Source: Brevibacterium iodinum ATCC 49514 (GTDB lineage Bacteria; Actinomycetota; Actinomycetes; Actinomycetales; Brevibacteriaceae). From it: a stretch of DNA of 64,000 nucleotides. Positions 8,334-16,858 of the stretch are shown piece by piece. The DNA is taken from positions 50,670 through 114,669 of the forward strand of contig NZ_FXYX01000008.1 of NCBI RefSeq assembly GCF_900169265.1, written 5' to 3'. Both the position numbers and the translations under genes were made by a program. The notes under the pieces are model-generated. The model was not told the DNA's origin, did no database searches, and saw nothing but the letters and a program-made list of their open reading frames with translations. Position 1 is the stretch's first letter, and each line of letters begins with the position of its first letter.

Positions 8334-9095
8334 ATGACGACCGAGCTCGAACCACAGGAGAGAAAGCGCCTGTGGTTCGAGCTCGGTCTCATTGCGGCCC
8401 TGTCCCTGGGCCAGGCATCCGTCTATGCGATCGTGCGTCTGGCAGACATCGCCACGCGCGGACCGATCAGCGACGCCCAGGCCAAACTCAACACCTCGAT
8501 CTCGCCTCGGCCGGGCTTCGACCTGATCTACCAGCTTCTCGACATCGGCTTCACCCTCGTGCCCGTCGTCCTCGCGATCTACCTGCTCACTCGAGACCGA
8601 CCGGCCCGGCCGCTGCCGATCAGGCTCGGAGTCGACGGGCACCGACTCCGTGACCTCGGCCACGGCGCTCTCATCTTCCTCGTGATCGGCATCGGCACCC
8701 TCGGGGTGTATGCGGGCGGCAGGGCACTGGGGATCACTGCCGAGATCCAGCCGTCCAACCTCGGTGATCATTGGTGGACGGTTCCCGTGCTGCTGCTCTC
8801 GGCGGCGAAGAACGGAATCCTCGAAGAGGTGCTCATCTTCGGCTTCGGGGCGCTGCGACTGCGGCAGCTGGGCTTCGGACCCTGGCCGATCATCATCTCC
8901 TTGGCGCTCTTCCGCGCCAGCTACCACCTCTACCAGGGCATCGGCCCGTTCATCGGCAACGTCGCCATGGGCATCATCTTCGGCTGGTACTTCCTGCGCA
9001 AGGGCAGGCTCATGCCGCTGGTGTGGGCGCATGTCATCATCGACGCCGTCGGGTTCCTCGCCCCGGGAGTGCTCGCCCTCGTCGACTTCGGCTGA
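8334..9095 (+). CDS. CPBP-family intramembrane metalloprotease
   Basis: Membrane protein of 253 residues related to CAAX-prenyl protease 2 / bacteriocin-immunity (Abi) proteins. The conserved motifs are present: the glutamate pair EE at 164-165 (EEVLIFGFGALRLRQ), a histidine at 198 in LFRASYHLYQG, and the third motif with His233 in WAHVIIDA. These would bind zinc within the membrane. About seven hydrophobic segments are visible. The client is unknown. The gene starts just after the RND permease but has its own -10, so the two need not be one transcript. Confidence 0.88.
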   Translation: MTTELEPQERKRLWFELGLIAALSLGQASVYAIVRLADIATRGPISDAQAKLNTSISPRPGFDLIYQLLDIGFTLVPVVLAIYLLTRDRPARPLPIRLGVDGHRLRDLGHGALIFLVIGIGTLGVYAGGRALGITAEIQPSNLGDHWWTVPVLLLSAAKNGILEEVLIFGFGALRLRQLGFGPWPIIISLALFRASYHLYQGIGPFIGNVAMGIIFGWYFLRKGRLMPLVWAHVIIDAVGFLAPGVLALVDFG

Positions 9096-9106
9096 GTGCT
9101 GCAGGT

Positions 9107-9133
9107 GAGGTCGGGACAGGCGAGGTCGGGACA
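9107..9133 (+). repeat. Short tandem repeat, 12-bp unit, period 15
   Basis: GAGGTCGGGACA occurs at 9107-9118 and again at 9122-9133, just after the CPBP protease stop. Two copies only. The rest of the 206-bp gap up to the PhoX-like gene holds no recognisable gene. Confidence 0.55.
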
Positions 9134-9301
9134 AGCGAACGCGACACTCATTCCTCCCTCCGGGTTCACCTCTGATTCACCGACGGGTAGTTCCAAGGCC
9201 GCTTGCCGGTGACAGTCTCGATCGGGTGAGTCCTTCCGGCTCCGTCCTCTGTACCGGGTGGGCCCCGGACTGGGAAGATACCCGATACAAGGAGGGAACC
9301 G

Positions 9302-11842
9302 ATGCGAGCCTTTCTGCCGATGACCGACCATGTGCGTGGCAAGCGCAGCCCCGTCACGTGCGCACTGAAGTGCGACAACGCCTGCCTCAAGGCCACCTGC
9401 AACACATCGGCAAATGGGTATTTCCGCGATATCGTCAATGCGAAGCTCAGCCGTCGCGCGGTTCTCGGTGCCTCGGCTGCAGGTGCCTTGGCCATCGCAG
9501 TGACCACCGCTCCCAGCCCGACCGCACGCTCTGCGGCCGCAGCCACCGCAGGCAGTCTGGCCTTCACCGCCATCGACCCGGTCCAGCACGAGGTCGACGA
9601 ATTCGTCGTCCCCGAAGGCTACTCCTGGCATCCGATCGTCCGCTGGGGAGACCCCTTGTTCCCCGACTCCCCGAGGTTCGACCCGGAGAATCAGAGCCCA
9701 GAGGCGCAGCGCCGCCAGTTCGGCTACAACAACGACTTCCTGTCCATCCAGATCGACCCCGACGACTCCAACCGGGCCGTGCTCTTCGCCAACCAGGAAT
9801 ACACGAACGACGCCATCATGTACCCCGAGGACATGGATGGAGCCGATCAGCGGGCGATCAGCCGCGAAGCCCACGGACTGACCGTCGCCGAACTCATCCG
9901 CACGGACGAGAAGTCAACGTGGACGATCGATGTCAACGGAAAGAAGAACCGCCGGTTCCTCATCGACACCGAGTACGAGTTCACCGGTCCCGCTGCCGGT
10001 TCCGATCTGCTGCGGACGAAGGACTACCCGAACGGTGACAAGGCGCAGGGCACTCTCGGCAACTGCTCGGGCGGGCTCACCCCCTGGGGCACTCTGGTGT
10101 CCGGTGAGGAGAACTTCAACTCGTACTTCAAGGCGCAGGGCACATCGGCGGCCGATAAGCGCTACGGTCTCGACAGCGAAGATTCGGCCAACGGATGGGA
10201 AGCCGATGTCGACCGATTCGATACAAACAAACCGGGCTACGCGAACGAAGCGAATCGGTTCGGCTGGATCGTCGAAGTCGACCCCTGGGACCCGAACTCC
10301 ACCCCTCATAAGCACACGAACATGGGCCGCTTCAAACACGAAGGGGCGAACATCACGATCTCCGATTCGGGCCACGCTGTGGCCTATATGGGAGACGATG
10401 AGAAGTTCGACTACCTCTACAAGTTCGTCTCGAAGGACACCTACGTCGAGGGCGACCGCGAACACAACAAGACGCTGCTGACCGACGGCGACCTCTACGT
10501 CGCGAAGTTCACCGGCAACTCACCGAAGTCCGAGATCGACGGCAGCGGTAAGGTGCCCGCCGACGGCGAGTTCGACGGCAGCGGACAGTGGCTTCCGCTG
10601 GTCAAGGACGGCAAGTCGCAGGTTTCAGGATTCTCCGTCGAAGAGGTCCTCGTCAACACCCGTCTGGCCGCCGACAAGGTCGGGCCGACGAAGATGGACC
10701 GCTGCGAAGACGTCGAACCGAACCCGGTCAACGGCCGCATCTACGTCGCGTGCACGAACAACTCCGATCGAGGCACCGATGGGAAGGCCGCCGCCGACGA
10801 GGCCAATCCGCGCACGGAGAACCGCGACGGGCACATCGTGGAGATCACCGAGAGGTCCGGCGACCACACGGGCACCCAATTCGACTGGACGCTGCTGTTG
10901 GTCTGCGGGGACCCGAAACAGGGCGACGCCACCTACTTCTCCGGCTTCCCTGCCGATCAGGTCTCACCGATCTCCTGCCCGGACAATGTCGCCTTCGACA
11001 CCGCCGGAAACCTGTGGATCTCCACCGACGGCGCTCCCGACGGCATCGGCTACTGCGACGGACTGTTCAAGGTCACGATCGACGGCGACCAGCGCGGCCG
11101 GGTCGAACAGTTCCTGTCCGTGCCTCGTGAAGCCGAGGTGTGCGGACCACTCGTCCACGCCGAGTATGAGTCAGCTTTCGTCGCAGTTCAGCACCCAGGT
11201 GAGGACGGCTCCTATGCCGATCAGCACTCGCAGTTCCCCGATTATGTCAAGGAAACCGATGTCGACAAGGGAGTGGCCGCGATGCCGCGGCCGACTGTCG
11301 TGCAGGTCATCAAGGGCGACGGCGGATCGGCACCGGACCCGACTGAACCGCCGAAGGACCAGGATTCCGACGCCGACGGCACAGATGAAGGGGCGAAGGA
11401 CTCGGACGAGAACGGCAGCTCAGATGGTGCCGGAACGGGTGAGGACACCGATGCCAAGGGCGACAGGACCGGAACGGACGCCGACAGCTCCGGATCGACC
11501 GCCGGGTCGCAGGACGGCGCGAAGGATGCCGCGGCAGCTGGTGCGGCAGCGAGTGCCGGAAGCGACGGAGGTTCCGGTTCGGGCGGCTCCGGAGGTTCCG
11601 GTTCGGGCGGCGGTTCTTCGAACGGCGGCTCGGGTTCAGGCGGGTCCGGTTCAGGTGGGTCCGGCTCGGGCGGCGGTGAACTGCCGTGGACCGGTTCGGA
11701 CAGCACTCTGCCGCTGCTCGGCGGCGGAGCAGGTCTCCTCGCCGTCGGGGGTGCGATGGCGACGGCCGCTCATCTGCGTCGGAAGAACGCAGACGGGACG
11801 GAAAGCGAGCAGGGCTTGCCGACTGAGTTCCAGGGCGACTGA
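9302..11842 (+). CDS. PhoX-family (DUF839) phosphatase with Tat signal and LPxTG-like anchor
   Basis: 846-residue secreted phosphatase of the PhoX/DUF839 beta-propeller family, which hydrolyses phosphate esters at the cell surface using iron and calcium. The N terminus has the typical Cys-containing lead (CALKCDNACLKATCNTS) and a twin-arginine signal (LSRRAVLG, Arg51-Arg52) followed by a hydrophobic segment. The catalytic region runs to about residue 670 (GNCSGGLTPWGTLVSGEENF, NMGRFKHEGANI, PDNVAFDTAGNLWISTDG). Then comes a Ser/Gly/Asp-rich low-complexity stalk (about 675-793), LPWTG at 794-798, a hydrophobic segment and RRK, the pattern of a sortase signal with a rather long 19-residue tail. 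A strong AGGAGG-type site precedes the ATG at 9302. The Tat plus sortase combination is notable. Confidence 0.9.
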   Translation: MRAFLPMTDHVRGKRSPVTCALKCDNACLKATCNTSANGYFRDIVNAKLSRRAVLGASAAGALAIAVTTAPSPTARSAAAATAGSLAFTAIDPVQHEVDEFVVPEGYSWHPIVRWGDPLFPDSPRFDPENQSPEAQRRQFGYNNDFLSIQIDPDDSNRAVLFANQEYTNDAIMYPEDMDGADQRAISREAHGLTVAELIRTDEKSTWTIDVNGKKNRRFLIDTEYEFTGPAAGSDLLRTKDYPNGDKAQGTLGNCSGGLTPWGTLVSGEENFNSYFKAQGTSAADKRYGLDSEDSANGWEADVDRFDTNKPGYANEANRFGWIVEVDPWDPNSTPHKHTNMGRFKHEGANITISDSGHAVAYMGDDEKFDYLYKFVSKDTYVEGDREHNKTLLTDGDLYVAKFTGNSPKSEIDGSGKVPADGEFDGSGQWLPLVKDGKSQVSGFSVEEVLVNTRLAADKVGPTKMDRCEDVEPNPVNGRIYVACTNNSDRGTDGKAAADEANPRTENRDGHIVEITERSGDHTGTQFDWTLLLVCGDPKQGDATYFSGFPADQVSPISCPDNVAFDTAGNLWISTDGAPDGIGYCDGLFKVTIDGDQRGRVEQFLSVPREAEVCGPLVHAEYESAFVAVQHPGEDGSYADQHSQFPDYVKETDVDKGVAAMPRPTVVQVIKGDGGSAPDPTEPPKDQDSDADGTDEGAKDSDENGSSDGAGTGEDTDAKGDRTGTDADSSGSTAGSQDGAKDAAAAGAAASAGSDGGSGSGGSGGSGSGGGSSNGGSGSGGSGSGGSGSGGGELPWTGSDSTLPLLGGGAGLLAVGGAMATAAHLRRKNADGTESEQGLPTEFQGD

Positions 11843-11862
11843 TGACTCCAGGACCATAAGCT

Positions 11863-11900
11863 GAAGAAGGCCAGAGGCGACACTGCCTCTGGCCTTCTTC
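11863..11900. terminator. Bidirectional terminator hairpin between convergent genes
   Basis: Perfect 16-bp arms (11863-11878 and 11885-11900) around a 6-nt loop, GC-rich with AAGAAGG/CCTTCTT ends that give a short U-tract on both strands. It separates the PhoX-like gene (plus) from the VOC gene (minus). Confidence 0.85.
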
Positions 11901-11931
11901 GACTCCGCAGTGCGTGCGGACTCCGATGTGC

Positions 11932-12573
11932 TCAGATGGTGACTGGGCCGTTCTCCGTGTTGAAGCTCACCGACATAATGCCCGGCGTGCCATGGGGTGC
12001 GGACCAGTCGATGTTGATCTCAGAGATCGGCTTGGCATCCTGAGTGCCCAGCCAATCGCGCAGACGATCGCGGTCCCCGGCGATCTGCAGGGTGTCGATG
12101 TCGACGCCCTCATTCGTCTTATACGTCGATGGGTGCTGCGAGGAGTCGGCGGACCACTTGATGAAGAATGGCAGCTGGGGATCGGCAATGAGCCCCTTGA
12201 CACCGATCTGCAGCCACCGAAGTTCCAAACCGGACTCCGGCGTGCGGTTTCCATCGACAGCCTTGCGCTCGAGGCGGGTTTCGACTGCGGTGAGATCGTC
12301 GACCGAGACGCACCAGCCCATCCAGCCGCCGCCGAGCTCGGAACGAGCCCGGACCGCCTGACCGAAGGGCGTCGAGAGAGCGGCCGGATGCTCCAAGGCT
12401 TCCACGACTTCGAGGTAATGGCCGTTCGCTAGGGGGAAGATGAGGTTTCTGGTGCCGAATCGAGGATGCACACCGCCGTCGTAGGGAGCCACTCCGAGCT
12501 TCTCCGCGATCCGCTCAGCGGTCGCACGATAGCCGTCAGGTTCACTGGCGTATGACACATGATCGAGTTTCAT
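11932..12573 (-). CDS. VOC/glyoxalase-like domain protein, 213 aa
   Basis: Begins MKLDHVSYASEPDG and contains GTRNLIFPLANGHYLEVVEAL, characteristic of the glyoxalase-like VOC superfamily (the Glyoxalase_3-like group), which forms metal-dependent or metal-free paired beta-alpha-beta modules. Substrate is not predictable. The second half (PDSGLELRWLQIG and INIDWSAPHGTPGIMSVSFNTENG) looks like a second module. The gene is monocistronic: convergent terminator downstream and ppa's terminator upstream. A palindrome resembling an iron-regulator half-box lies 36 bp before the start. Confidence 0.8.
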   Translation of the reverse strand: MKLDHVSYASEPDGYRATAERIAEKLGVAPYDGGVHPRFGTRNLIFPLANGHYLEVVEALEHPAALSTPFGQAVRARSELGGGWMGWCVSVDDLTAVETRLERKAVDGNRTPESGLELRWLQIGVKGLIADPQLPFFIKWSADSSQHPSTYKTNEGVDIDTLQIAGDRDRLRDWLGTQDAKPISEINIDWSAPHGTPGIMSVSFNTENGPVTI

Positions 12574-12608
12574 GACTCGACAATCGCATAACCTGGCTCA
12601 CACTGCCC

Positions 12609-12624
12609 CTTAGGCTTACCTAAG
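12609..12624. promoter_or_regulatory. Palindrome resembling a DtxR/IdeR box
   Basis: CTTAGGCTTACCTAAG: 6-bp arms CTTAGG/CCTAAG around CTTA. It matches the right part of the consensus actinobacterial iron box (TTAGGTTAGGCTAACCTAA type) at most positions, but the left outer repeat is missing. Located 36 bp upstream of the VOC gene start and on the 3' side of the ppa terminator. Confidence 0.4.
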
Positions 12625-12672
12625 AAATCGTGATGGTCATCACACTGCGGACCGGTCGGGGCCAAAACGAAA

Positions 12673-12698
12673 CCGCCCGGATGTCATCATCCGGGCGG
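12673..12698 (-). terminator. Terminator of ppa
   Basis: Perfect 11-bp GC-rich arms (12673-12683, 12688-12698) with a 4-nt loop; on the minus strand it is followed by a T-rich tract (TTTCGTTTTGG). Confidence 0.85.
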
Positions 12699-12742
12699 TC
12701 GCAGACCAGCGCTGAGTTCTCAGCACGGTGAGGGGGAGGGAC

Positions 12743-13231
12743 TCAGTGCCCCTCGGCCTTGAAACGCTCGATCGAGGCGTTGATCTCGGCCTCGGCGGCT
12801 TCGCGGCCGGCCCAGCTCGAACCCTTGACGTACTTGCCGGGCTCGAGGTCCTTGTACCGGGAGAAGAAGTGTTCGATCGAGTCGAGCATGAACTTGTCCA
12901 CATCCGAGATGTCGGTGTAGGAGTCCCAGCGAGGATCTCCGGCGGGCACGGCGAGGACCTTGTCATCGCCGCCGGCCTCGTCTTCCATCTGGAACATGCC
13001 GATGGGACGGATGTCGATGAGCACACCGGGGAACAGCGGCTCGGGCAGCAGCACGAGCACATCAAGAGGGTCGCCGTCGTTTCCGAGCGTGTCCTCGATA
13101 TAGCCGTAATCGGCGGGGTACTGCATCGAGGTGTAGAGGTAGCGATCGAGCTTGACCCGACCGGTCTCATGATCGACTTCGTACTTGTTGCGGGACCCCT
13201 GGGGGATCTCGATTGTGGCCAGCAGTTCCAT
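12743..13231 (-). CDS. ppa: Inorganic pyrophosphatase (soluble family I)
   Basis: Hydrolyses pyrophosphate to phosphate, pulling biosynthetic reactions forward; cytoplasmic, Mg-dependent. At 162 residues it has the usual bacterial size. The family signature DGDPLDVLV is at residues 52-60, preceded by [14 protein letters not shown], and the later PAGDPRW and [14 protein letters not shown] blocks are intact. A strong Shine-Dalgarno (AAGGAG, 6 nt before ATG on the minus strand) fixes the start. It is divergent from dacB, as in other actinobacteria, and ends at a strong hairpin. Confidence 0.97.
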   Translation of the reverse strand: MELLATIEIPQGSRNKYEVDHETGRVKLDRYLYTSMQYPADYGYIEDTLGNDGDPLDVLVLLPEPLFPGVLIDIRPIGMFQMEDEAGGDDKVLAVPAGDPRWDSYTDISDVDKFMLDSIEHFFSRYKDLEPGKYVKGSSWAGREAAEAEINASIERFKAEGH

Positions 13232-13339
13232 AGTGCTCCTTCACGTTAGGGGTGCATCACTAGAATAGATGGTACAAGTCCCCATCACCGCCCACCGACG
13301 GCGACCGCCTCACGGTCGTCGAGGAATGAGAGTCTGCGT

Positions 13340-14833
13340 TTGAACGACACCGATGCGCCGCAGAACCCGTCGGGCTCCGGCTCCCCGCGTCGCGACCGCA
13401 GAGAGGCGACCTCGAGGCGGAAGAAGGGCGGTGCGATCACCGCCGGGATCATCGTCCTCGTGCTCGGGACCTATGCCGCCGTCGACGCCTACGACCTCGT
13501 GCCCGGCCTGCCCAGCGTGCTGACCACCGAACCCCAGGTCGAGGTCCAGACCGTGCCCGCTCCGCAGGCCCACGCCCAGCAGGTGCCCGCCCCCGCCTCG
13601 GCGGTCGACGATTCTGCTCCTGTGCCCACGCAGATCCCGAAGACGATCGACGCCGTGCTCAAGGATTCGAAGGTCAAGGGCTTCGGCCTCGAGGTTCGCG
13701 ACGGGATCAGCGACGACGTCCTCTACGCGAAGGACGAGACGAAGCCGCGCACTCCCGCCTCCGTGACGAAGGTGCTCACCGCGGCCGCCTCCCTGTCCGC
13801 GATCGGCGGGGAGACGCGCCTGGCGACGACAACGGACTTCGACGCGGACACGAACACCCTGACGCTGACCGGCGGCGGCGATGTGCTCCTGTCGGCGGGA
13901 AATTCCGATGCCGGTTCGGTCAACGGACACGGGGGACTGCGGACCCTGGCCGAAGACACCGCGGCCGCACTCGAAGAGCAGAACGTCACCGAGGTGGCCC
14001 TCAACCTGGACACGAGCCGCTACGTCGGCGAGGACTTCGACTCCGGCTGGTCCCGGTCCGATATCGCCAAGGGCGTGATCACCCCGATCCAGCCGATCAT
14101 GGTCGACACCGCCTACGTCGGGTCGAAGAACGCCGAATGGCGGGGCCGGAGCGAACACCCGGCGAAGGACGCGTTCTCGATCTTCGAAAAAGAGCTGAAG
14201 AAGGCCGGGGTCAGCGTCACGGAGGCGACCGACCGGTCCGAATCGGAGGCGCCGTCCGAGTCCGAGAACCCGAAGGAACTCGCCCGGGTGGAATCGGCGA
14301 CGGTCTCCGAGATCGTCGAATACGCGCTCGTGCACAGCGACAACGTCGTCGCCGAGATGCTCGGCAACGAGGTCGCCATCGCTCAGGGGCAGGACGGCAG
14401 CCTCGAGAACGGTCCCAAGGCGGTCCTGGAGGCCCTCGGCGAATCCGTCGATCTCGGGCGCACCCACCTCGTCGACACCTCGGGGCTGTCCTATGACAAC
14501 CGGATAGCCCCGCACGATCTCACGACCGTCCTGCAGGCCTCGGTCGTCGCCGATGACTCGCTGGCCGGGCTCGTCGGCTACTTCCCCGTAGGCGGGCTGA
14601 CCGGCACCCTGCACGACCGATTCCTCGACGAGAGGAACGCCTCAGGGGTGGTGCACGCGAAGACCGGAACGCTGTCGACCGTGACCTCCCTGGCCGGGGG
14701 AGTGCTCGACGCGGAAGGCCGCTACCTCGTATTCTCCATCCAGATCGACGACGTGGATAAGGACAAGATCTTGGCAGCCAGAAAGACCGTGGACGATATC
14801 GTCACAGCCCTCGCGAACTGCGGCTGCCGATGA
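13340..14833 (+). CDS. dacB: D-alanyl-D-alanine carboxypeptidase/endopeptidase, PBP4 type
   Basis: Penicillin-binding protein of class C that trims peptidoglycan peptides outside the membrane. The 497-residue product has a short cytoplasmic N terminus, a signal-anchor (about residues 31-46) and a Pro/Ala-rich spacer before the catalytic domain. Catalytic motifs are complete: SVTK at 141-144 (nucleophile Ser141), SDN at 333-335 and KTG at 441-443. I use TTG at 13340 because a GAGGAATGAG stretch lies upstream and the intervening ATG frame stops at once. The stop overlaps the next gene's ATG (ATGA), and the dacB-zincin-tilS order matches that of mycobacteria. Confidence 0.92.
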   Translation: MNDTDAPQNPSGSGSPRRDRREATSRRKKGGAITAGIIVLVLGTYAAVDAYDLVPGLPSVLTTEPQVEVQTVPAPQAHAQQVPAPASAVDDSAPVPTQIPKTIDAVLKDSKVKGFGLEVRDGISDDVLYAKDETKPRTPASVTKVLTAAASLSAIGGETRLATTTDFDADTNTLTLTGGGDVLLSAGNSDAGSVNGHGGLRTLAEDTAAALEEQNVTEVALNLDTSRYVGEDFDSGWSRSDIAKGVITPIQPIMVDTAYVGSKNAEWRGRSEHPAKDAFSIFEKELKKAGVSVTEATDRSESEAPSESENPKELARVESATVSEIVEYALVHSDNVVAEMLGNEVAIAQGQDGSLENGPKAVLEALGESVDLGRTHLVDTSGLSYDNRIAPHDLTTVLQASVVADDSLAGLVGYFPVGGLTGTLHDRFLDERNASGVVHAKTGTLSTVTSLAGGVLDAEGRYLVFSIQIDDVDKDKILAARKTVDDIVTALANCGCR

Positions 14834-15846
14834 TCATCGACGAGAACTTCGCCGCCCGCACCGCCCGTGAGCTCGTCTCCGCGGCGAAGGTCCCCGAACC
14901 GGGTGTGCTCGACGGACTCGTCGAGGGGATGAAGGACAATGCGCTGACCGCCCAGGACCTCGTGCTCGACTCGTTCCTGCTGCCGCCGGAGCACGCCGAT
15001 GATGTGCGCGGACGGCTCGCCGCCGGTTCCGTGCTCGTCCTCGACCAGGTCAGCTGGGTCAAAGCCAACGCGCAGTCCGTCAATGGAATGCTCGACGAAG
15101 CGGCCCTGCCCGCCCCGGTCAGCCCCGCCACCGCGAAGGCCGGCGCCGTCGAGGTCGCCGGGGTGCTCTCACTCCTGTCGACTCGCGTGCTCGGCCAGTT
15201 CGACCCCTTCGCCGTGGAGACGGGACGGCTGATGTTCGTCGCCCCCGCCGTGCTCATCGCCGAGACGGCCATGGACGTCGATCCGCGTGACTTCCGCATG
15301 TGGGTGGCCCTCCACGAAGCCACCCACCAAGTGCAGTTCGCGACCGCGCCGTGGCTGCGCGAACATATGCGCACCCTGCTCTCCGGGGCCGTGTCGACCC
15401 GACTGACGATGCCGGGAGTCGGCGGGATCGTCGACCTCTTCGCCACCCTCGGCCGCATCGCCAAGGGCGAGGCCAGCATCATCGACCTCATCCGTGACGA
15501 GAACATGCGCACCGCACTCGACGAGGCCACCGCGATCCTGTCCCTGCTCGAAGGCCACGCCGATGTCGTCATGGACGAAGTGGGCGCCGGTGTCATCCCG
15601 AGCGTGCGCCGGCTGCGCCGCAAGTTCGAGGCCCGCCGCGATGCCGCCCAAGGCGGGTTCCTGACGAATCTGCTCGGAATGGACCTCAAACTCGCCCAAT
15701 ATCGCGACGGAGCGAAGTTCGTCCGTGCCGTCCGCCGCGAGGTCGGACAGAAGGGCTTCTCCCGCATCTATGCCGAACCCGCGAACCTGCCGCGCACGGC
15801 CGAAATCCACGAACCGCAGCTCTGGCTCGACCGTGTCCACGGCTGA
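14830..15846 (+). CDS. Zinc-dependent metalloprotease of the DUF2342 family
   Basis: 338-residue actinobacterial zincin-like protein, sometimes labelled F420-biosynthesis-associated. The zinc-binding HExxH is present as HEATHQVQF at residues 162-170, followed by a downstream glutamate-containing helix (LLEGHADVVMDEVGAGVIP) that could supply the third ligand. No signal peptide, so probably cytoplasmic. Physiological substrate unknown. ATG overlaps the dacB stop (ATGA), and the stop lies inside the start region of tilS, giving a tight three-gene unit. Confidence 0.88.
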   Translation: MIIDENFAARTARELVSAAKVPEPGVLDGLVEGMKDNALTAQDLVLDSFLLPPEHADDVRGRLAAGSVLVLDQVSWVKANAQSVNGMLDEAALPAPVSPATAKAGAVEVAGVLSLLSTRVLGQFDPFAVETGRLMFVAPAVLIAETAMDVDPRDFRMWVALHEATHQVQFATAPWLREHMRTLLSGAVSTRLTMPGVGGIVDLFATLGRIAKGEASIIDLIRDENMRTALDEATAILSLLEGHADVVMDEVGAGVIPSVRRLRRKFEARRDAAQGGFLTNLLGMDLKLAQYRDGAKFVRAVRREVGQKGFSRIYAEPANLPRTAEIHEPQLWLDRVHG

Positions 15847-16855
15847 GGGGCCGCGCAGCGCATCGTCGCCGAGGCGGCCGACCCTTGACCCGGCCAGCGC
15901 AGCCATCCGCAATGCCGTGCGCGCAGCGCTCGCCGTCGCAGGAACGTCTGTCCCCGGCATCATCGTCGCAGTGTCCGGGGGAGCGGATTCGATGGCGCTG
16001 CTCCACGCGACCGCATTTCTCCATCGTCGCGGTGAGATCCGTGCCCGTGCCGTCACCGTCGACCACGGCCTGCAGACCGTCACCGCCGAGGTGGCCGACC
16101 GGGTCGCCGCCGCCGCCGAATCCTGGGGCATGCCCGCCGAGGTGATGCGGGTGAGCATCGATGCCAGCGAGGAAGGCCTCGAGGCCGCGGCGCGCACCGC
16201 CCGCTATGCGGCCCTCGAAACCGCTCGGGCCGTGGCCGGAGCCGACTGGATTCTCACCGCCCATACCCGCAGCGACCAGGCAGAGACCGTTCTGCTGGGC
16301 CTCATGCGCGGATCGGGCACCCGCTCCCTGGCCGGGATGAGCCCGCTGGCGGGTCGCCTCATGCGTCCCCTGCTCGGCCTCGACCGAGACCAGACCGAAG
16401 CGTCCTGTCAGGCACAGGGCATCGAGATCTGGAACGATCCGATGAACGCCGACATCGCGTTCACCCGAGTCCGGGCCCGGCGGCTGCTGGCCGGACTCGA
16501 AACCGAACTCGGCCAACCGATCACCGCGAACCTCGCCCGCACCGCCGACCTCTGCCGAGCCGACGCCGATTTCATCGATGCCCACGCCGAGGCGGCAGGG
16601 CAGTCGATCCGCGGAGCTGTCTCGGTGCCGGTGGAGGTCTTCACTGCACTCGACGATGCCGTGCTCAGCCGAGTCGTGCGCGGCTGGGTGATCTCACTCG
16701 GCGTGCCCGGACAGAACCTCGGAGCGGTGCGGGTCGCCGAACTCTGCGCACTCATCCGCGACCGCAGGCGCGGTCGACTGTCCCTGCCCGGGGACGCGGA
16801 AGTCGTCGTCTCCGGGGGTCGGGCCGTGTTCCAGCCCGCCGCGAAGGCCCGCTGA
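15833..16855 (+). CDS. tilS: tRNA(Ile)-lysidine synthetase
   Basis: Converts the wobble cytidine of the CAU-anticodon isoleucine tRNA to lysidine, using ATP and lysine, so that AUA is read correctly. The PP-loop ATPase motif SGGADS is at residues 48-53, followed by AVTVDHGLQ and AHTRSDQAETVLLGLMRGSG, both diagnostic. The C-terminal half is short, as in actinobacterial TilS (about 340 residues). GTG at 15833 (STAEGPRS) overlaps the preceding gene by 14 nt and is preferred over earlier in-frame starts, which lie inside that gene and give Arg/Pro-rich non-homologous sequence. Normally followed by hpt; here an opposing amidohydrolase gene intervenes. Confidence 0.93.
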   Translation: MSTAEGPRSASSPRRPTLDPASAAIRNAVRAALAVAGTSVPGIIVAVSGGADSMALLHATAFLHRRGEIRARAVTVDHGLQTVTAEVADRVAAAAESWGMPAEVMRVSIDASEEGLEAAARTARYAALETARAVAGADWILTAHTRSDQAETVLLGLMRGSGTRSLAGMSPLAGRLMRPLLGLDRDQTEASCQAQGIEIWNDPMNADIAFTRVRARRLLAGLETELGQPITANLARTADLCRADADFIDAHAEAAGQSIRGAVSVPVEVFTALDDAVLSRVVRGWVISLGVPGQNLGAVRVAELCALIRDRRRGRLSLPGDAEVVVSGGRAVFQPAAKAR

Positions 16856-16858
16856 GAC

